A DNA stretch of 64,000 bases, taken from NCBI GenBank assembly GCA_035048495.1, contig CM068546.1:18854435-18918434 (forward strand). Reading direction: 5' to 3'. This document shows positions 49,101 through 51,647 of the stretch, piece by piece (the stretch's first letter is position 1; each line of letters opens with the position of its first letter). The position numbers and the translations under genes are program-made. This DNA is from Euptelea pleiosperma. Its lineage: Eukaryota > Streptophyta > Magnoliopsida > Ranunculales > Eupteleaceae. The notes under the pieces were generated by a model that ran no database searches, was not told the DNA's origin, and saw nothing but the letters and a program-made list of their open reading frames with translations.

Positions 49101-51222
49101 GTCTGAGGCACCAGAATCAATAATCCATAGAGAACTTGTAGAAGTAACACAAGATATACGTGACTGAACCAAAGTGATAATAGAGTTGGTGGAAGTAAGG
49201 GACCAGTGGCTGGAGGAAGCAATGGGCTGTTGGGTTTTCATCAACTTGGCATATTCCTTCTGAGGAATAGAAATAGTAGCAGACGTGGTAGACAATAGAA
49301 GGGCTTTATAGTCCAGAGTATTGGCCTCAACACTTCCAAGAGGTCTAATTGGCCCATGTCGGTTTTCTGTGAAGATTCCAGCACGTATCGGAGGTGTGAT
49401 CATCATGATCACAATGAGTACAGTTCCGAGTATCACGTCTTCTACTATGGCCTCTCCCTGAGTCTACCAACCCCACAACTTCTACCATTTGTCTGACCAC
49501 CATGAGCTTTACCACTTCTCGGGGCAGGAAAATTACTCGAAGCTACAAGGGTAGAATTATCAGTTGTTGTGGCACTAGTGGCAGAAAGGGAGACCCGCTG
49601 AACGCGAGAATAAACTTCTATCAACGATGGGAGTCTTTGCTACTAAGTATTTGAGCTTGGACATGCTCAGATTTACCCTTTAGCTACAAAGAAACTTCGT
49701 AACTCAATACTCGTTTCGTTGTCTTCGTTGATCTTCAGGTCACTAGTAATAGGCTGATGTATGTTCATCTCATCTATTATTCTTCGCATGCAAGTATAAT
49801 ATTCCCCAAGACTTTTATCACTTTGTTGTAGGGTAAAGAATTGAAGAAATAGTTGATACACATGTAATATTCTTCTCACTAGAATACATATCTCGAATTG
49901 TCTACTATATTTTTTTGTTGTGTCCAAAAACATAACATTTACACTTATTTGTGGTCCGTGGATCCATACTGTTCCACAACCAAGTTATAATTTGAGCATT
50001 TTCTCGAGTCCACTTCATAATTATGGCCATCCTGGAGGTTGATCTATAGTCAAATAACCGAGTTTCTATCTATCAAAAGAAATAGCTGAGTTTCCCTTTA
50101 GCTATGAGGAAAACTTGTACATATTTAGACCAAGGTGCATAATAACTCTCACTGAGTTTAATGGAAAGTCATCTGAAGAAATATCCCAGAAGAAGACAAC
50201 AAACTACGTTTAGATTCCATCACCAATCACTAGGTCATAAACACATAACTCGGTCTAGAAAGCCTACAATTCCCCTGGATACCTGTGATATACTTTAGAG
50301 AGCTTGGGATAAAAATCTGAACTGGCAATTTTCTTTGGAGAGCCTAAGAGAAATTTGAACAAGTGCGATTTGCTTTGGAAAGCTCGAGAGAGAAACTAAT
50401 ACCTGTGATTTACTCATGGCAACCTCAGAAAACGTCACGTTAGTATTGAGAAATGTGTTTACAATAGACCTCAGGAAATGTATCACAACCACCTTGGAAA
50501 ACGTGTCACGATAAGTTACAGGAACCTGCAATATGCCTTTGAGACAAAATACACCATGTTGTAATAACTTTTCATCTATGGTATGCACATGCACATATAG
50601 AGGTAAGGTTATCCCTTCAAATTTGCATGAATGACATCTTGTACATCAATACACGGTATAAGTGGTAGGAACCACCGCAAAAGGAAAAGAAAAAAGATAG
50701 GAAAACCTAGGGAATAATAATGGAATATTGTGGCCAAACCTACTGGTCACACACATAAACCTGAGTTAGCATGTTCTTGAAAGTTAAAAGACTTCAGCAT
50801 TTTTCTGATTGAAAGATCTTTTCAATAACCACTTACATTCATGGAATATTGTGGTCAAACTTACTGGTCAACTGAATTATAAGGTGTTTTTTCATGGGTA
50901 CAATCCTGGCTTACCAATATAGAAATAGCTTCAGAGATTATTATAATTAACATTTGTCACATAACATTACATCTAAACCATGCATGGCCATCCCCATCCA
51001 AATAATTTGAGAATACTGATTTTTTTTTTCTTTGTTCATTTTGTCTGCAGTCCCTTGTATGATGAAATCATCATGCTATGTCTTGATCTTGGAGAACTCG
51101 ATGCAGCCATTGCAATTGTTGCAGACATGGAAACCACTGGAATAACAGTCCCAGATCAAACCCTAGACAGAGTGCTTTCTGCTAGGCAGAACACTGATAG
51201 TGTTGTTGAGGAGGAATCATGA
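1005..51222 (+). CDS. PTAC3: PTAC3/PAP1, plastid transcriptionally active chromosome protein 3 (SAP domain, PPR-like); 12 exons, 5' end outside window
   Basis: Split gene for a chloroplast nucleoid protein of the plastid-encoded RNA polymerase (PEP) complex, needed for plastid transcription and greening (family knowledge). Recognised from strong similarity to the Arabidopsis protein over the whole readable length. Exons join as 1005-1176, 1297-1514, 10989-11049, 12434-12506, 13483-13560, 24384-24541, 32234-32402, 41775-42237, 42457-42840, 44245-44448, 45691-45824 and 51051-51222. All phases agree; with a first acceptor at 1011 the sum is 2280 nt, 759 residues plus TGA. Order of parts: PPR-like helical repeats (exons 1-6), a basic linker and SAP domain (exon 8), an acidic stretch (exon 9), a conserved Trp-rich block (exon 10), and a C-terminal PPR-like repeat (exons 11-12). 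No stop or frameshift was seen, so the gene looks functional despite introns up to about 10.8 kb. The transit peptide and N-terminal segment are not in the window. Confidence 0.95.
1297..1514 (+). CDS. PTAC3: PTAC3 exon w2
   Basis: Acceptor ACCAG|AGG; the split codon joins to exon w1 as GAG (Glu), giving the conserved [17 protein letters not shown] block. It continues with [20 protein letters not shown] and a PPR-like repeat ending CLLSVQ. Donor CAA|GTAAGT, phase 0. The preceding intron is only 120 bp; the following one is about 9.5 kb. Confidence 0.95.
1515..1651 (+). other. 5' end of PTAC3 intron 2
   Basis: Unique intron sequence from the GTAAGT donor to the left target-site duplication of the LINE. 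Nothing else was recognised. Confidence 0.5.
1689..1922 (-). pseudogene. LINE zf-RVT zinc-binding domain
   Basis: Contains [20 protein letters not shown], the C-x2-C ... H-x4-C pattern of the domain that follows plant L1 reverse transcriptases. This is the 3' coding end of the antisense LINE. Confidence 0.85.
2767..3713 (-). pseudogene. LINE reverse transcriptase fragment
   Basis: Non-LTR reverse transcriptase copying element RNA at nicked target DNA (family knowledge). Visible in order: SDYRPISLV, a [12 protein letters not shown] segment, [25 protein letters not shown], then after a frame change [12 protein letters not shown] and YLGLPLGA. The frame shift lies near 3200-3330, so no full enzyme can be made. 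It is part of the element at 1668-4179. Confidence 0.9.
3761..3809 (+). mobile_element. tail-only LINE micro-insertion with target duplication, nested in LINE RT
   Basis: The direct repeats AAAAGCCATAAGGCCCT (3761-3777) and AAAAGCCAGAAGGCCCT (3793-3809) flank only ACTTATC plus an A run. This is the terminal sequence of the plant LINE tail seen elsewhere in the window. The insert is in the + orientation inside the antisense LINE and breaks its RT frame just after the GP-x-GF motif, duplicating that motif. Confidence 0.75.
4525..4580 (+). mobile_element. tail-only LINE micro-insertion (about 30 bp) with 13-bp duplications
   Basis: ATGTATTCATAGG occurs at 4525-4537 and 4568-4580. The roughly 30 bp between them ends in TTACTTATAAAAAAA, a LINE-type tail. 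The two flanks match perfectly. Confidence 0.7.
4741..5023 (+). repeat. 5' LTR of copia-1 (283 bp)
   Basis: TG...CA-bounded copy of the repeat at 10391-10753. It contains units of the CACGTGAATAGTG type in its upstream part, then a short TATA-rich stretch (CATATATATATACAC) that may serve as promoter, then a CT-rich leader. It is shorter than the 3' copy, which has more CACGTGAATAGT units, a longer TA run and a duplicated CT-rich segment. Confidence 0.93.
5024..5035 (+). promoter_or_regulatory. primer-binding site of copia-1
   Basis: TGGTATCAGAGC directly follows the LTR terminus ACAACA. It is the usual plant copia primer site, complementary to the 3' end of initiator Met-tRNA. Confidence 0.93.
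5762..6610 (+). pseudogene. copia-1 gag
   Basis: Capsid-type protein. ATG at 5762 opens a frame with LDGTNFLE followed by TAG at 5900, where the family normally has Trp (NFLEWK), so a TGG-to-TAG change broke it. The frame then continues open from 5903 through KLYELEQEI and the UBN2-type gag region (FLSGL) to a zinc knuckle [15 protein letters not shown] stop directly follows the knuckle. Decayed but recent enough to retain a long frame. Confidence 0.9.
6866..7198. mobile_element. hAT-like MITE copy A (317 bp) inside copia-1
   Basis: Element 6874-7190, bounded by inverted ends CGAGGTTTAAAATTTCG and CGAAATTTTAAACCATG. The 8-bp target duplication is ACTGTACC (6866-6873) and ACCGTACC (7191-7198). 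The interior is a field of degenerate CGAAACATTA units with no coding capacity. The 8-bp duplication and CA-GG type ends point to the hAT superfamily. An ATG in its right end (7188) runs into the copia protease frame by accident. Confidence 0.88.
7191..7574 (+). pseudogene. copia-1 protease region
   Basis: Contains [14 protein letters not shown] with the D-S-G aspartic protease triad at 7221-7229, followed by the downstream spacer that normally leads to the pre-integrase domain. Separated from gag by the MITE. It ends in a stop shortly before the pre-integrase segment. Confidence 0.88.
7620..8481 (+). pseudogene. copia-1 pre-integrase and integrase
   Basis: LWHNRLG marks the pre-integrase zinc domain, with its second half eroded. 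The integrase core follows with [19 protein letters not shown], then after a frameshift near 7885 [11 protein letters not shown] and [15 protein letters not shown] at 8126-8128 separates this from the C-terminal segment with [11 protein letters not shown] and [16 protein letters not shown]. At least two frame breaks and a stop are present. Confidence 0.9.
8539..10383 (+). pseudogene. copia-1 reverse transcriptase and RNase H
   Basis: RVT_2-type polymerase: [25 protein letters not shown]-like [23 protein letters not shown], then stop TGA at 9385-9387. The YVDD active-site box is at 9469-9480. RNase H follows with YTDADWAGS, a TAG near 10015 in SWRSKK*, then [17 protein letters not shown] and the terminal frame ending TAA at 10383. 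Numerous stops make it inactive. Confidence 0.92.
10382..10390 (+). promoter_or_regulatory. polypurine tract of copia-1
   Basis: AAGGGGGAG directly abuts the 3' LTR start TGTTGGAG, as expected for the plus-strand primer. Confidence 0.9.
10391..10753 (+). repeat. 3' LTR of copia-1 (363 bp)
   Basis: Same ends as the 5' LTR but about 80 bp longer. There are extra CACGTGAATAGT units around 10470-10548, a longer TA run near 10578-10598 and a repeated CT-rich segment near the end. The growth is confined to simple or tandem segments, consistent with post-insertion slippage. Confidence 0.92.
10989..11049 (+). CDS. PTAC3: PTAC3 exon w3 (61 bp)
   Basis: Acceptor TGCAG|GCT; encodes [20 protein letters not shown], directly continuing the SVQ end of exon w2. 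Donor GAAG|GTTTAC, ending in phase 1. The exon is small and lies between a 9.5-kb and a 1.4-kb intron. Confidence 0.95.
11050..12433 (+). other. PTAC3 intron 3
   Basis: 1384 bp with GT-AG borders. Bases about 11646-11775 begin GGGTTTTAAATTTCG and end ATTAAAACCC, resembling a worn short member of the GGTTTAAAATTTCG MITE group (low confidence). No coding sequence recognised. Confidence 0.6.
12434..12506 (+). CDS. PTAC3: PTAC3 exon w4 (73 bp)
   Basis: Found by looking for the missing conserved segment between exons w3 and w5. Acceptor GACAG|ATTTTATG, then [20 protein letters not shown] and SYD, donor GATAG|GTAAAA. Phases fit both neighbours (G|AT = Asp at the start, AG|G = Arg at the end). Too short for an ORF search. 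Confidence 0.95.
12507..13482 (+). other. PTAC3 intron 4
   Basis: 976 bp with GT-AG borders, A+T-rich. No transposon or gene recognised. Confidence 0.6.
13483..13560 (+). CDS. PTAC3: PTAC3 exon w5 (78 bp)
   Basis: Acceptor TTGTAG|GGTGCAG; encodes [19 protein letters not shown] and PNVKTYA, part of the PPR-like array. Donor ATGC|GTAAGC. The split last codon GC|G (Ala) is completed about 10.8 kb downstream. Confidence 0.95.
13561..14401 (+). other. 5' part of PTAC3 intron 5, with GT microsatellite
   Basis: Unique intron sequence up to the LINE. It contains a (GT)n run with GCGTGCGTG ending at about 13838-13871. No gene recognised. Confidence 0.5.
14402..16419 (+). mobile_element. 5'-truncated L1-type LINE (LINE-2), sense in intron 5, split by copia-2
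   Basis: Starts in mid reverse transcriptase with [19 protein letters not shown], then [21 protein letters not shown], an FVDD box at 14900-14911 just after an in-frame [15 protein letters not shown], the connection domain (15295-15849), and the zf-RVT domain (15884-16213) with [15 protein letters not shown]. Stops and frameshifts occur throughout. The 3' untranslated end is cut at about 16416 by copia-2 and resumes at about 23245 to a TTCTTATAAAATA tail near 23290. No clean target duplication was found for the LINE. Confidence 0.85.
16420..16645 (-). repeat. 3' LTR of copia-2 (226 bp)
   Basis: On the minus strand it starts TGTTATCATATATACG and ends CATTTCA. A purine-rich tract (CTTGAGGGTGAG on the minus strand) directly precedes it. 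Compare the right-hand LTR at 22737-23244. Confidence 0.88.
16722..17261 (-). pseudogene. copia-2 RNase H
   Basis: Contains [20 protein letters not shown] and, after a stop at the SW-R-KK position, [39 protein letters not shown] and HIEVDHRFI. This is the C-terminal domain of the copia polyprotein. It is broken into two frames. Confidence 0.9.
17258..18467 (-). pseudogene. copia-2 reverse transcriptase
   Basis: RVT_2 segment with [40 protein letters not shown] and LLSLAANQA, then a broken middle portion and a second frame with [11 protein letters not shown] and [11 protein letters not shown]. The catalytic box reads TFDD where YVDD is expected, so a key motif is altered in addition to stops and frameshifts. 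Confidence 0.9.
18629..19480 (-). pseudogene. copia-2 pre-integrase and integrase
   Basis: The pre-integrase segment [20 protein letters not shown] lies at about 19450-19390. The integrase core follows with [20 protein letters not shown], a VDDY box, RSDQGGE and [14 protein letters not shown], then the C-terminal [17 protein letters not shown]. Several frame breaks are present. The hAT-like insert directly precedes it. Confidence 0.9.
19484..20376. mobile_element. hAT-like non-autonomous element (about 0.9 kb) inside copia-2
   Basis: Splits the copia-2 protease-to-pre-integrase spacer. Its ends are imperfect inverted copies rich in GGGTTGGGCTTGGG/CCCGACCCAACCC motifs (about 19484-19640 and 20250-20376), with GGCTGCAACT at one edge and AGTTGTATCC at the other. 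Adjacent CTATGTAG and CATTGTAG could be a worn 8-bp duplication. No transposase was recognised. Exact borders are uncertain by a few bases. Confidence 0.6.
20630..20769 (-). pseudogene. copia-2 protease
   Basis: [14 protein letters not shown] holds the D-S-G aspartic protease triad. The following spacer continues in another frame to about 20400, where the hAT-like insert begins. Confidence 0.85.
21015..21939 (-). pseudogene. copia-2 gag
   Basis: Starts at an ATG at 21939 ([10 protein letters not shown]). The family segment [18 protein letters not shown] and [14 protein letters not shown] follows, then [19 protein letters not shown]. The nucleocapsid box reads [14 protein letters not shown], so the second zinc-binding Cys is Tyr. 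There are stops in the first third and frame changes after 21250. Confidence 0.88.
22722..22734 (-). promoter_or_regulatory. primer-binding site of copia-2
   Basis: GGCTCTGATACCA on the + strand is TGGTATCAGAGCC on the element strand, the initiator Met-tRNA primer site. It sits two to three bases from the LTR edge. Confidence 0.9.
22737..23244 (-). repeat. 5' LTR of copia-2, interrupted by a TRIM
   Basis: Matches the left LTR over GAAATGGTTTCT-GGGTTAGG and from GTTAGAGCAAGAGAGAAG to ATTTACATGTAAATACG. The TRIM at 22770-23060 accounts for most of the extra length. The terminal TGTTATC of the element strand is missing at this copy. Confidence 0.85.
22765..23065 (+). mobile_element. TRIM retrotransposon (291 bp) nested in copia-2 LTR
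   Basis: Element 22770-23060 with 5-bp target duplications TAGGT (22765-22769 and 23061-23065). The left LTR is 22770-22888 (119 bp) and the right LTR 22963-23060 (98 bp); both start TGTTAGCGGATGATGTG. They differ at a few bases over the first 86 bp, and the right copy has lost about 20 bp near its end. The primer site TGGTATCAAAGCC is at 22889-22901, directly after the left LTR, and a GAGGGGGAA purine tract precedes the right LTR. No coding sequence: a terminal-repeat retrotransposon in miniature. Confidence 0.9.
23245..24383 (+). other. LINE-2 tail remnant and 3' part of intron 5
   Basis: Bases 23245 to about 23290 continue the LINE-2 3' end with a TCTTATAAAATA-type tail. The rest is A+T-rich intron up to the CTCAG acceptor at 24379-24383. 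No further element or gene recognised. Confidence 0.5.
24384..24541 (+). CDS. PTAC3: PTAC3 exon w6
   Basis: Acceptor CTCAG|GCTG. The split Ala codon joins to exon w5, then [33 protein letters not shown] and [13 protein letters not shown]. Donor GAAG|GTATGT, ending in phase 1. Conserved without change of length relative to the Arabidopsis protein as I recall it. Confidence 0.95.
24542..25597 (+). other. 5' part of PTAC3 intron 6
   Basis: A+T-rich intron with a short ACTTATAAAAAAAG LINE-like tail at about 25085-25098. No gene recognised. Confidence 0.45.
25598..26100 (+). mobile_element. LINE 5' fragment with endonuclease start
   Basis: An ATG at 25791 begins [20 protein letters not shown], the typical first residues of plant L1 ORF2 endonuclease, followed by stops. 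Upstream GA-rich sequence (25598-25720) fits the segment before ORF2. Worn and not joined to an RT. Confidence 0.7.
26116..26945 (-). mobile_element. RTE-type LINE 3' fragment, antisense
   Basis: On the minus strand it reads [19 protein letters not shown], then [72 protein letters not shown] and a terminal [17 protein letters not shown] end. These are the palm and thumb region of RTE-clade LINEs. It ends in ATCATCATCATAATTATAAG, a short repeat tail as in RTE elements. Many stops and small frame changes. Confidence 0.85.
26946..27860 (-). repeat. LTR-like remnant with ACTATTCACG and TTACTATAAATAGTAA clusters
   Basis: Left end holds repeated CACTATTCACG(TG) units (26966-27020) like those in the copia-1 LTR, but in the opposite orientation. 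The right end holds three units containing TTACTATAAATAGTAA or near copies (27745-27810). The interior is A+G-rich like an LTR leader. No partner LTR or coding region was found, so solo LTR or fragment. A LINE end is nested in it. Confidence 0.4.
27268..27594 (+). mobile_element. 5'-truncated LINE end (about 290 bp) with target duplications
   Basis: Insert 27286-27576 with AACTTTTTAATTCTAATC (27268-27285) and AACTTTCTAATTCTAATC (27577-27594) on its sides, one mismatch in 18. It reads [20 protein letters not shown] and ARWERLIS then stop, the C-terminal end of a plant LINE ORF2, followed by a 3' UTR and GATAAAAAAAAAAAA tail. Confidence 0.88.
27900..28110 (+). mobile_element. LINE endonuclease fragment
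   Basis: Reads [20 protein letters not shown] followed by [14 protein letters not shown], the region of the L1 endonuclease just before its G-x-FTWS motif, which is altered here. No RT follows. The CT-rich stretch to 28200 is unassigned. Confidence 0.6.
28463..29228. mobile_element. hAT-like MITE copy B (28473-29218) with nested LINE end
   Basis: Outer ends CAAGGTTTAAAATTTTG and CAAAATTTTAAACCATG match copies A and C. CATATATATA lies on both sides (28463-28472 and 29219-29228), consistent with an 8-bp duplication in low-complexity sequence. The MITE is split after TTTGTCAAG by LINE sequence (about 28518-28990) and resumes with TCGAAACAAACTCC. Confidence 0.8.
28518..28992 (+). mobile_element. 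LINE 3' end nested in MITE copy B
   Basis: Contains a worn zf-RVT end (IIWGLWR then stop, [19 protein letters not shown]), a 3' UTR and a CTTATC plus A-run tail at about 28975-28992. 5'-truncated. No clear target duplication, because the break falls in A-rich MITE sequence. Confidence 0.78.
29229..29951 (+). other. intron 6 segment without recognised features
   Basis: A+T-rich sequence of unknown origin. The last part (29800-29850) already has GTCAAA/CAAGTCAAAT motifs like the repeat field that follows. Confidence 0.4.
29952..30065 (+). mobile_element. short LINE 3' end (about 70 bp) with about 21-bp target duplications
   Basis: Near-identical 21-bp flanks (29952-29972 and 30045-30065; two differences), each carrying CAATGT(C/T)AAAATAGG, enclose sequence ending CTTGTCAAAAAAAAATC. 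The tail resembles the ACTTATCAAAA end of other LINE copies here. Confidence 0.6.
30045..30360 (+). repeat. degenerate GTCAAAATTGGTCAA minisatellite field
   Basis: About twenty imperfect units of the kind ATGTCAAAATTGGTCAA with variable spacing. GGTCAA is the reverse complement of TTGACC, a W-box-like core, and occurs many times. Possibly part of an old LTR. No coding potential. Confidence 0.65.
30361..31079 (+). other. intron 6 segment, possible old LTR-type sequence
   Basis: No gene recognised. The part from about 30760 to 31030 is rich in GAAA/AGTC motifs. A loosely similar theme on the other strand occurs near 52540-52720, but I could not establish true homology. Confidence 0.35.
31080..31320 (+). 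mobile_element. RTE-type LINE 3' tail
   Basis: Reads [20 protein letters not shown] (RLRWFGHV-type end), then [11 protein letters not shown] and an ADPN-WLG-like terminus ending GTTGGGCTAAGGC, the usual coding end of RTE-clade LINEs. This is the opposite orientation to the RTE fragment at 26116-26945. Confidence 0.8.
31321..32233 (+). other. 3' part of PTAC3 intron 6
   Basis: A+T-rich intron ending in the ATCAG acceptor at 32229-32233. Nothing recognised. Confidence 0.45.
32234..32402 (+). CDS. PTAC3: PTAC3 exon w7
   Basis: Acceptor ATCAG|GAAG; joins as G|GA (Gly) to give [16 protein letters not shown], then [39 protein letters not shown]. Donor GCCAG|GTGTGC; AG|G (Arg) is completed in exon w8, 9.4 kb away. 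Confidence 0.95.
32403..33578 (+). other. 5' part of PTAC3 intron 7
   Basis: Mostly unassigned. Bases about 32915-33035 (GTGGGGCCCACATGGAGATG ... AGTCAGTCAATTCCAAC) resemble the interior of the MITE at 56854-57204 and are probably a worn relative. Confidence 0.45.
33579..33843. mobile_element. hAT-like MITE (249 bp) with perfect 8-bp duplication
   Basis: Element 33587-33835 with ends CATGGTTCAAAGTTTCGG and GTACTTTGAACTATG. Target duplication GTATAAAT is perfect (33579-33586 and 33836-33843). The interior is full of GTTTCGGTTTCG/CGAAACCGAAA motifs. Related in style but not identical to the GGTTTAAAATTTCG family. Confidence 0.88.
33844..34760 (+). other. intron 7 segment without recognised features
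   Basis: A+T-rich. No gene or bounded element recognised. The last 100 bp may be part of the copia-3 LTR. Confidence 0.4.
35565..36333 (+). pseudogene. copia-3 gag
   Basis: Begins near ATG 35565 ([18 protein letters not shown]), then [18 protein letters not shown], a UBN2-type region with many stops, [20 protein letters not shown], and the first half of the zinc knuckle (RKCNYCKE), where the sequence is cut by LTR DNA. Decayed. Confidence 0.85.
36336..36950 (+). repeat. LTR fragment (family S) with CCAATCGATTGG palindromes, inside copia-3
   Basis: Starts TGTAAGGAATATTTTCATATTC and ends at a TATAAATA box, so it looks like the U3 half of an LTR. Bases about 36680-36870 hold several TCCAATCGATTGG(A) units. 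The sequence from GGAATATTTTCAT through CTATTTGTCAGTTAA to GACTTAGTGGCC matches the reverse complement of 55860-56152. Similar motif-rich LTRs occur in SIRE-type copia elements (from memory). Confidence 0.75.
36951..37320 (+). pseudogene. copia-3 RT end and RNase H fragment
   Basis: Reads [39 protein letters not shown], then (frame change) [20 protein letters not shown] and [13 protein letters not shown]. It is directly fused to the TATA end of the LTR fragment. Confidence 0.85.
37341..37779 (+). other. intron 7 segment, unassigned
   Basis: No bounded element. The minus-strand frame near 37658-37730 ([21 protein letters not shown]) vaguely recalls a LINE ORF1 region, but is too weak to call. 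Confidence 0.3.
37780..38410. repeat. fold-back repeat with about 100-bp arms (GGATGTTTGGCCCATCCCTA family)
   Basis: The arm at about 37797-37900 (ACCGTATGGATGTTTGGCCC ...) is the inverse of the arm at 38287-38390 (... GGGCCAAACATCCATACGGT). A third, direct copy lies at about 38105-38215. A relative occurs at 59958-60230. Non-coding; probably a terminal-inverted-repeat element with an internal duplication. Confidence 0.7.
38650..39067. mobile_element. hAT-like MITE copy C (402 bp)
   Basis: Element 38658-39059 with ends CAAGGTTTAAAATTTCG and CGAAATTTTAAACCATG. The 8-bp target duplication GGTGCAGG is perfect (38650-38657 and 39060-39067). The interior is an expanded run of CGAAACATTA units (38740-38870), making it longer than copy A. 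Confidence 0.9.
39068..40033 (+). other. intron 7 segment without recognised features
   Basis: No bounded element or conserved coding sequence seen. Confidence 0.4.
40034..40230 (+). mobile_element. tRNA-derived SINE (about 170 bp)
   Basis: Insert about 40049-40219 between AAAACTGTCTACTGG (40034-40048) and AAAACTGTCTACCAG (40216-40230). It contains a perfect pol III B box GATCGAGTC at 40107-40115 and an upstream GAGTTGGTCAGGTTGTGG region in A-box position. A second GGTTCGGTCC lies downstream. It ends in CCTATAAAAAAAA. Pol III internal promoter, no coding. Confidence 0.75.
40244..40370 (-). mobile_element. solo LTR of the TRIM family
   Basis: LTR 40249-40365 (117 bp) with 5-bp duplication CATGG (40244-40248 and 40366-40370). 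Its reverse complement matches the 119-bp left LTR of the TRIM at 22770 through GTGTTGGCC-GACGACCC, ATAGTTGTTTCGCC, GATCTTTTGGGG and AAATGGTTGTTT. No internal region remains, as expected after LTR recombination. Confidence 0.87.
40519..41030 (-). other. unrecognised segment with a 78-residue minus-strand ORF
   Basis: The minus-strand frame 40843-40607 ([47 protein letters not shown]) looks more protein-like than its surroundings, with many charged and aromatic residues. I do not recognise a family. It could be an unknown gag, a captured exon or chance. Confidence 0.25.
41031..41774 (+). other. 3' part of PTAC3 intron 7
   Basis: A+T-rich intron ending in acceptor CCCAG at 41770-41774. Nothing recognised. 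Confidence 0.5.
41775..42237 (+). CDS. PTAC3: PTAC3 exon w8 with SAP domain
   Basis: Acceptor CCCAG|GTAC gives [40 protein letters not shown] and the SAP DNA-binding helix-extended-helix (about 42052-42186; [20 protein letters not shown] then [19 protein letters not shown]). It ends in an acidic run PPVEEEEEE. Donor GAG|GTTAAT, phase 0. The SAP domain is the diagnostic part of PTAC3 and is fully conserved. Confidence 0.96.
42457..42840 (+). CDS. PTAC3: PTAC3 exon w9 (acidic region)
   Basis: Acceptor TGCAG|GTTG; reads [31 protein letters not shown], then a long Asp/Glu stretch (about 42580-42710) and HLQMIG-like [14 protein letters not shown]. Donor GAG|GTCTGA, phase 0. GTCTGA is a weak donor, but exon w10 continues the conserved sequence directly. 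Confidence 0.94.
42841..44244 (+). other. PTAC3 intron 9
   Basis: 1404 bp ending in acceptor GCATGCAG. No transposon recognised. Confidence 0.6.
44245..44448 (+). CDS. PTAC3: PTAC3 exon w10, with GC donor
   Basis: Acceptor TGCAG|GATT; reads [40 protein letters not shown] and [19 protein letters not shown]. The conserved reading requires the exon to stop after AAG at 44448, where the intron starts GCATGC, not GT. No GT donor fits nearby. Confidence 0.93.
44449..45690 (+). other. PTAC3 intron 10 (GC-AG)
   Basis: 1242 bp from GCATGC to ATATTTCAG. No transposon recognised. Confidence 0.7.
45691..45824 (+). CDS. PTAC3: PTAC3 exon w11
   Basis: Acceptor TTTCAG|GTGATC; reads [40 protein letters not shown]. 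Donor GGGAG|GTAAGC; the split Ser codon AG|T is completed in exon w12. It joins exon w10 in phase 0 as LMLK-VIELGG. Confidence 0.95.
45825..46329 (+). other. 5' part of PTAC3 intron 11
   Basis: A+T-rich intron up to the copia-4 LTR-like sequence. Nothing recognised. Confidence 0.45.
46530..46700 (-). pseudogene. copia-4 RNase H C-terminus
   Basis: Reads [34 protein letters not shown] with a stop/frame change, and the C-terminal CSKLGIYN-type end. It is directly fused on its 5' side to integrase C-terminal sequence, showing loss of about 1.5 kb of RT. Confidence 0.8.
47159..47395 (-). pseudogene. copia-4 integrase core, 3' half
   Basis: With small frame changes it reads [23 protein letters not shown] and TPQQNG-like LLHLNKMG with RKYRH, the second half of the copia integrase core. 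The first half (KYFINFVDD) lies at about 48490-48520, beyond the LTR-like insert. Confidence 0.75.
47395..48490. repeat. LTR-like insertion in copia-4 integrase
   Basis: About 1.1 kb that separates the two integrase halves. It has a minisatellite at one end, a CACGTGG-containing middle and a leader-like CT-rich stretch with AATAAAGAGAATCGATTG near 48400. No coding domain, so a solo LTR is likely. Exact ends and target duplication were not resolved. Confidence 0.5.
47505..47680 (+). repeat. 18-bp minisatellite (GCACGTCAGACGGCACTT)
   Basis: About nine imperfect 18-bp units, GCACGTCAGACGGCACTT and variants (GTTAGACGG, GTCAGATGA). The 18-bp period keeps two frames open, giving six-residue repeats (SDGTCT on +, VQVPSD on -); these open frames are a by-product, not genes. 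Confidence 0.85.
48900..49436 (-). pseudogene. copia-4 protease region
   Basis: [20 protein letters not shown] includes the D-S-G aspartic protease triad; downstream VLYVPKFF leads toward the pre-integrase. The upstream zinc knuckle is in another frame. Broken. Confidence 0.85.
49650..50200 (-). pseudogene. copia-4 gag
   Basis: Reads [55 protein letters not shown] and DLKI, close to the UBN2 region of copia-3 gag (same DITKEI and IIDELNIYQ blocks). copia-3 and copia-4 probably belong to one family. Many frame breaks. Confidence 0.82.
50231..51050 (+). other. 3' part of PTAC3 intron 11
   Basis: Contains repeated CTGTGATTTACT-like segments (50280-50420) of unknown origin. Ends in a long T tract and acceptor TCTGCAG at 51044-51050. 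Confidence 0.45.
51051..51222 (+). CDS. PTAC3: PTAC3 last exon (w12) with stop
   Basis: Acceptor CTGCAG|TCCC completes Ser, then [40 protein letters not shown] and [16 protein letters not shown], stop TGA at 51220-51222. This is the C-terminal PPR-like repeat; the last dozen or so residues are the variable tail. Confidence 0.96.
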
Positions 51223-51600
51223 TGGCTCCGATGCATGTCATATAGTCTGACACCTGTAGAAAGCCTAAGCAGCATTTATCAAGCATCTATGTCGTATTTA
51301 CGTGGTGAAAATAGTGCTAATTAACATGGTGTACAATTAACTAGCACTGGAGACAATTCTCAAATTTTGTTTTTTTCTAGTTTCTATATGAGCCAATATT
51401 TCTTAGTAAGGAAGTACTAGGAAGATTATTTTTTTTGCTTTTGCCAATGGTTCCCAAATTTTGACCTATATGCTTGCCCTTTTATTTTTTTGGTGTACCA
51501 ATACAAATTTTTGTTTTTTGGTTTTTGCCACTTGTGCAAGCAACCACACTTTGTTTAAAAGGGATAAAATTAGCTCAAGGGTTCTAATTCTAACCACGCT
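51223..51600 (+). other. probable PTAC3 3' UTR
   Basis: Follows the stop codon. No consensus AATAAA was found close to the stop, only A+T-rich sequence, so the poly(A) site is not fixed. Confidence 0.4.

Positions 51601-51603
<3 letters not shown>

Positions 51604-51647
<44 letters not shown>

Larger units (their letters stand above)
46330..50230 (-). mobile_element. Ty1/copia remnant (copia-4), antisense, RT deleted
   Basis: Minus-strand order from the right: gag (about 50200-49650), zinc knuckle remains (about 49400), protease (49170-48900), integrase (split; about 48540-48490 and 47395-46880), then a direct jump to the RNase H end (46690-46530) and an LTR-like leader (46330-46520). RT is missing. 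An LTR-like insert (about 47395-48490) sits in the integrase. No 5' LTR was found on the right. Confidence 0.8.

Noticed and set aside
49673..49933. 86-residue minus-strand frame as a host gene
   Set aside because: UBN2-type copia gag with matching protease and integrase remains on the same strand.
1005..51222. PTAC3 as a pseudogene because of its transposon load
   Set aside because: All insertions are confined to introns; all exon phases match and no stop or frameshift occurs in the joined exons.
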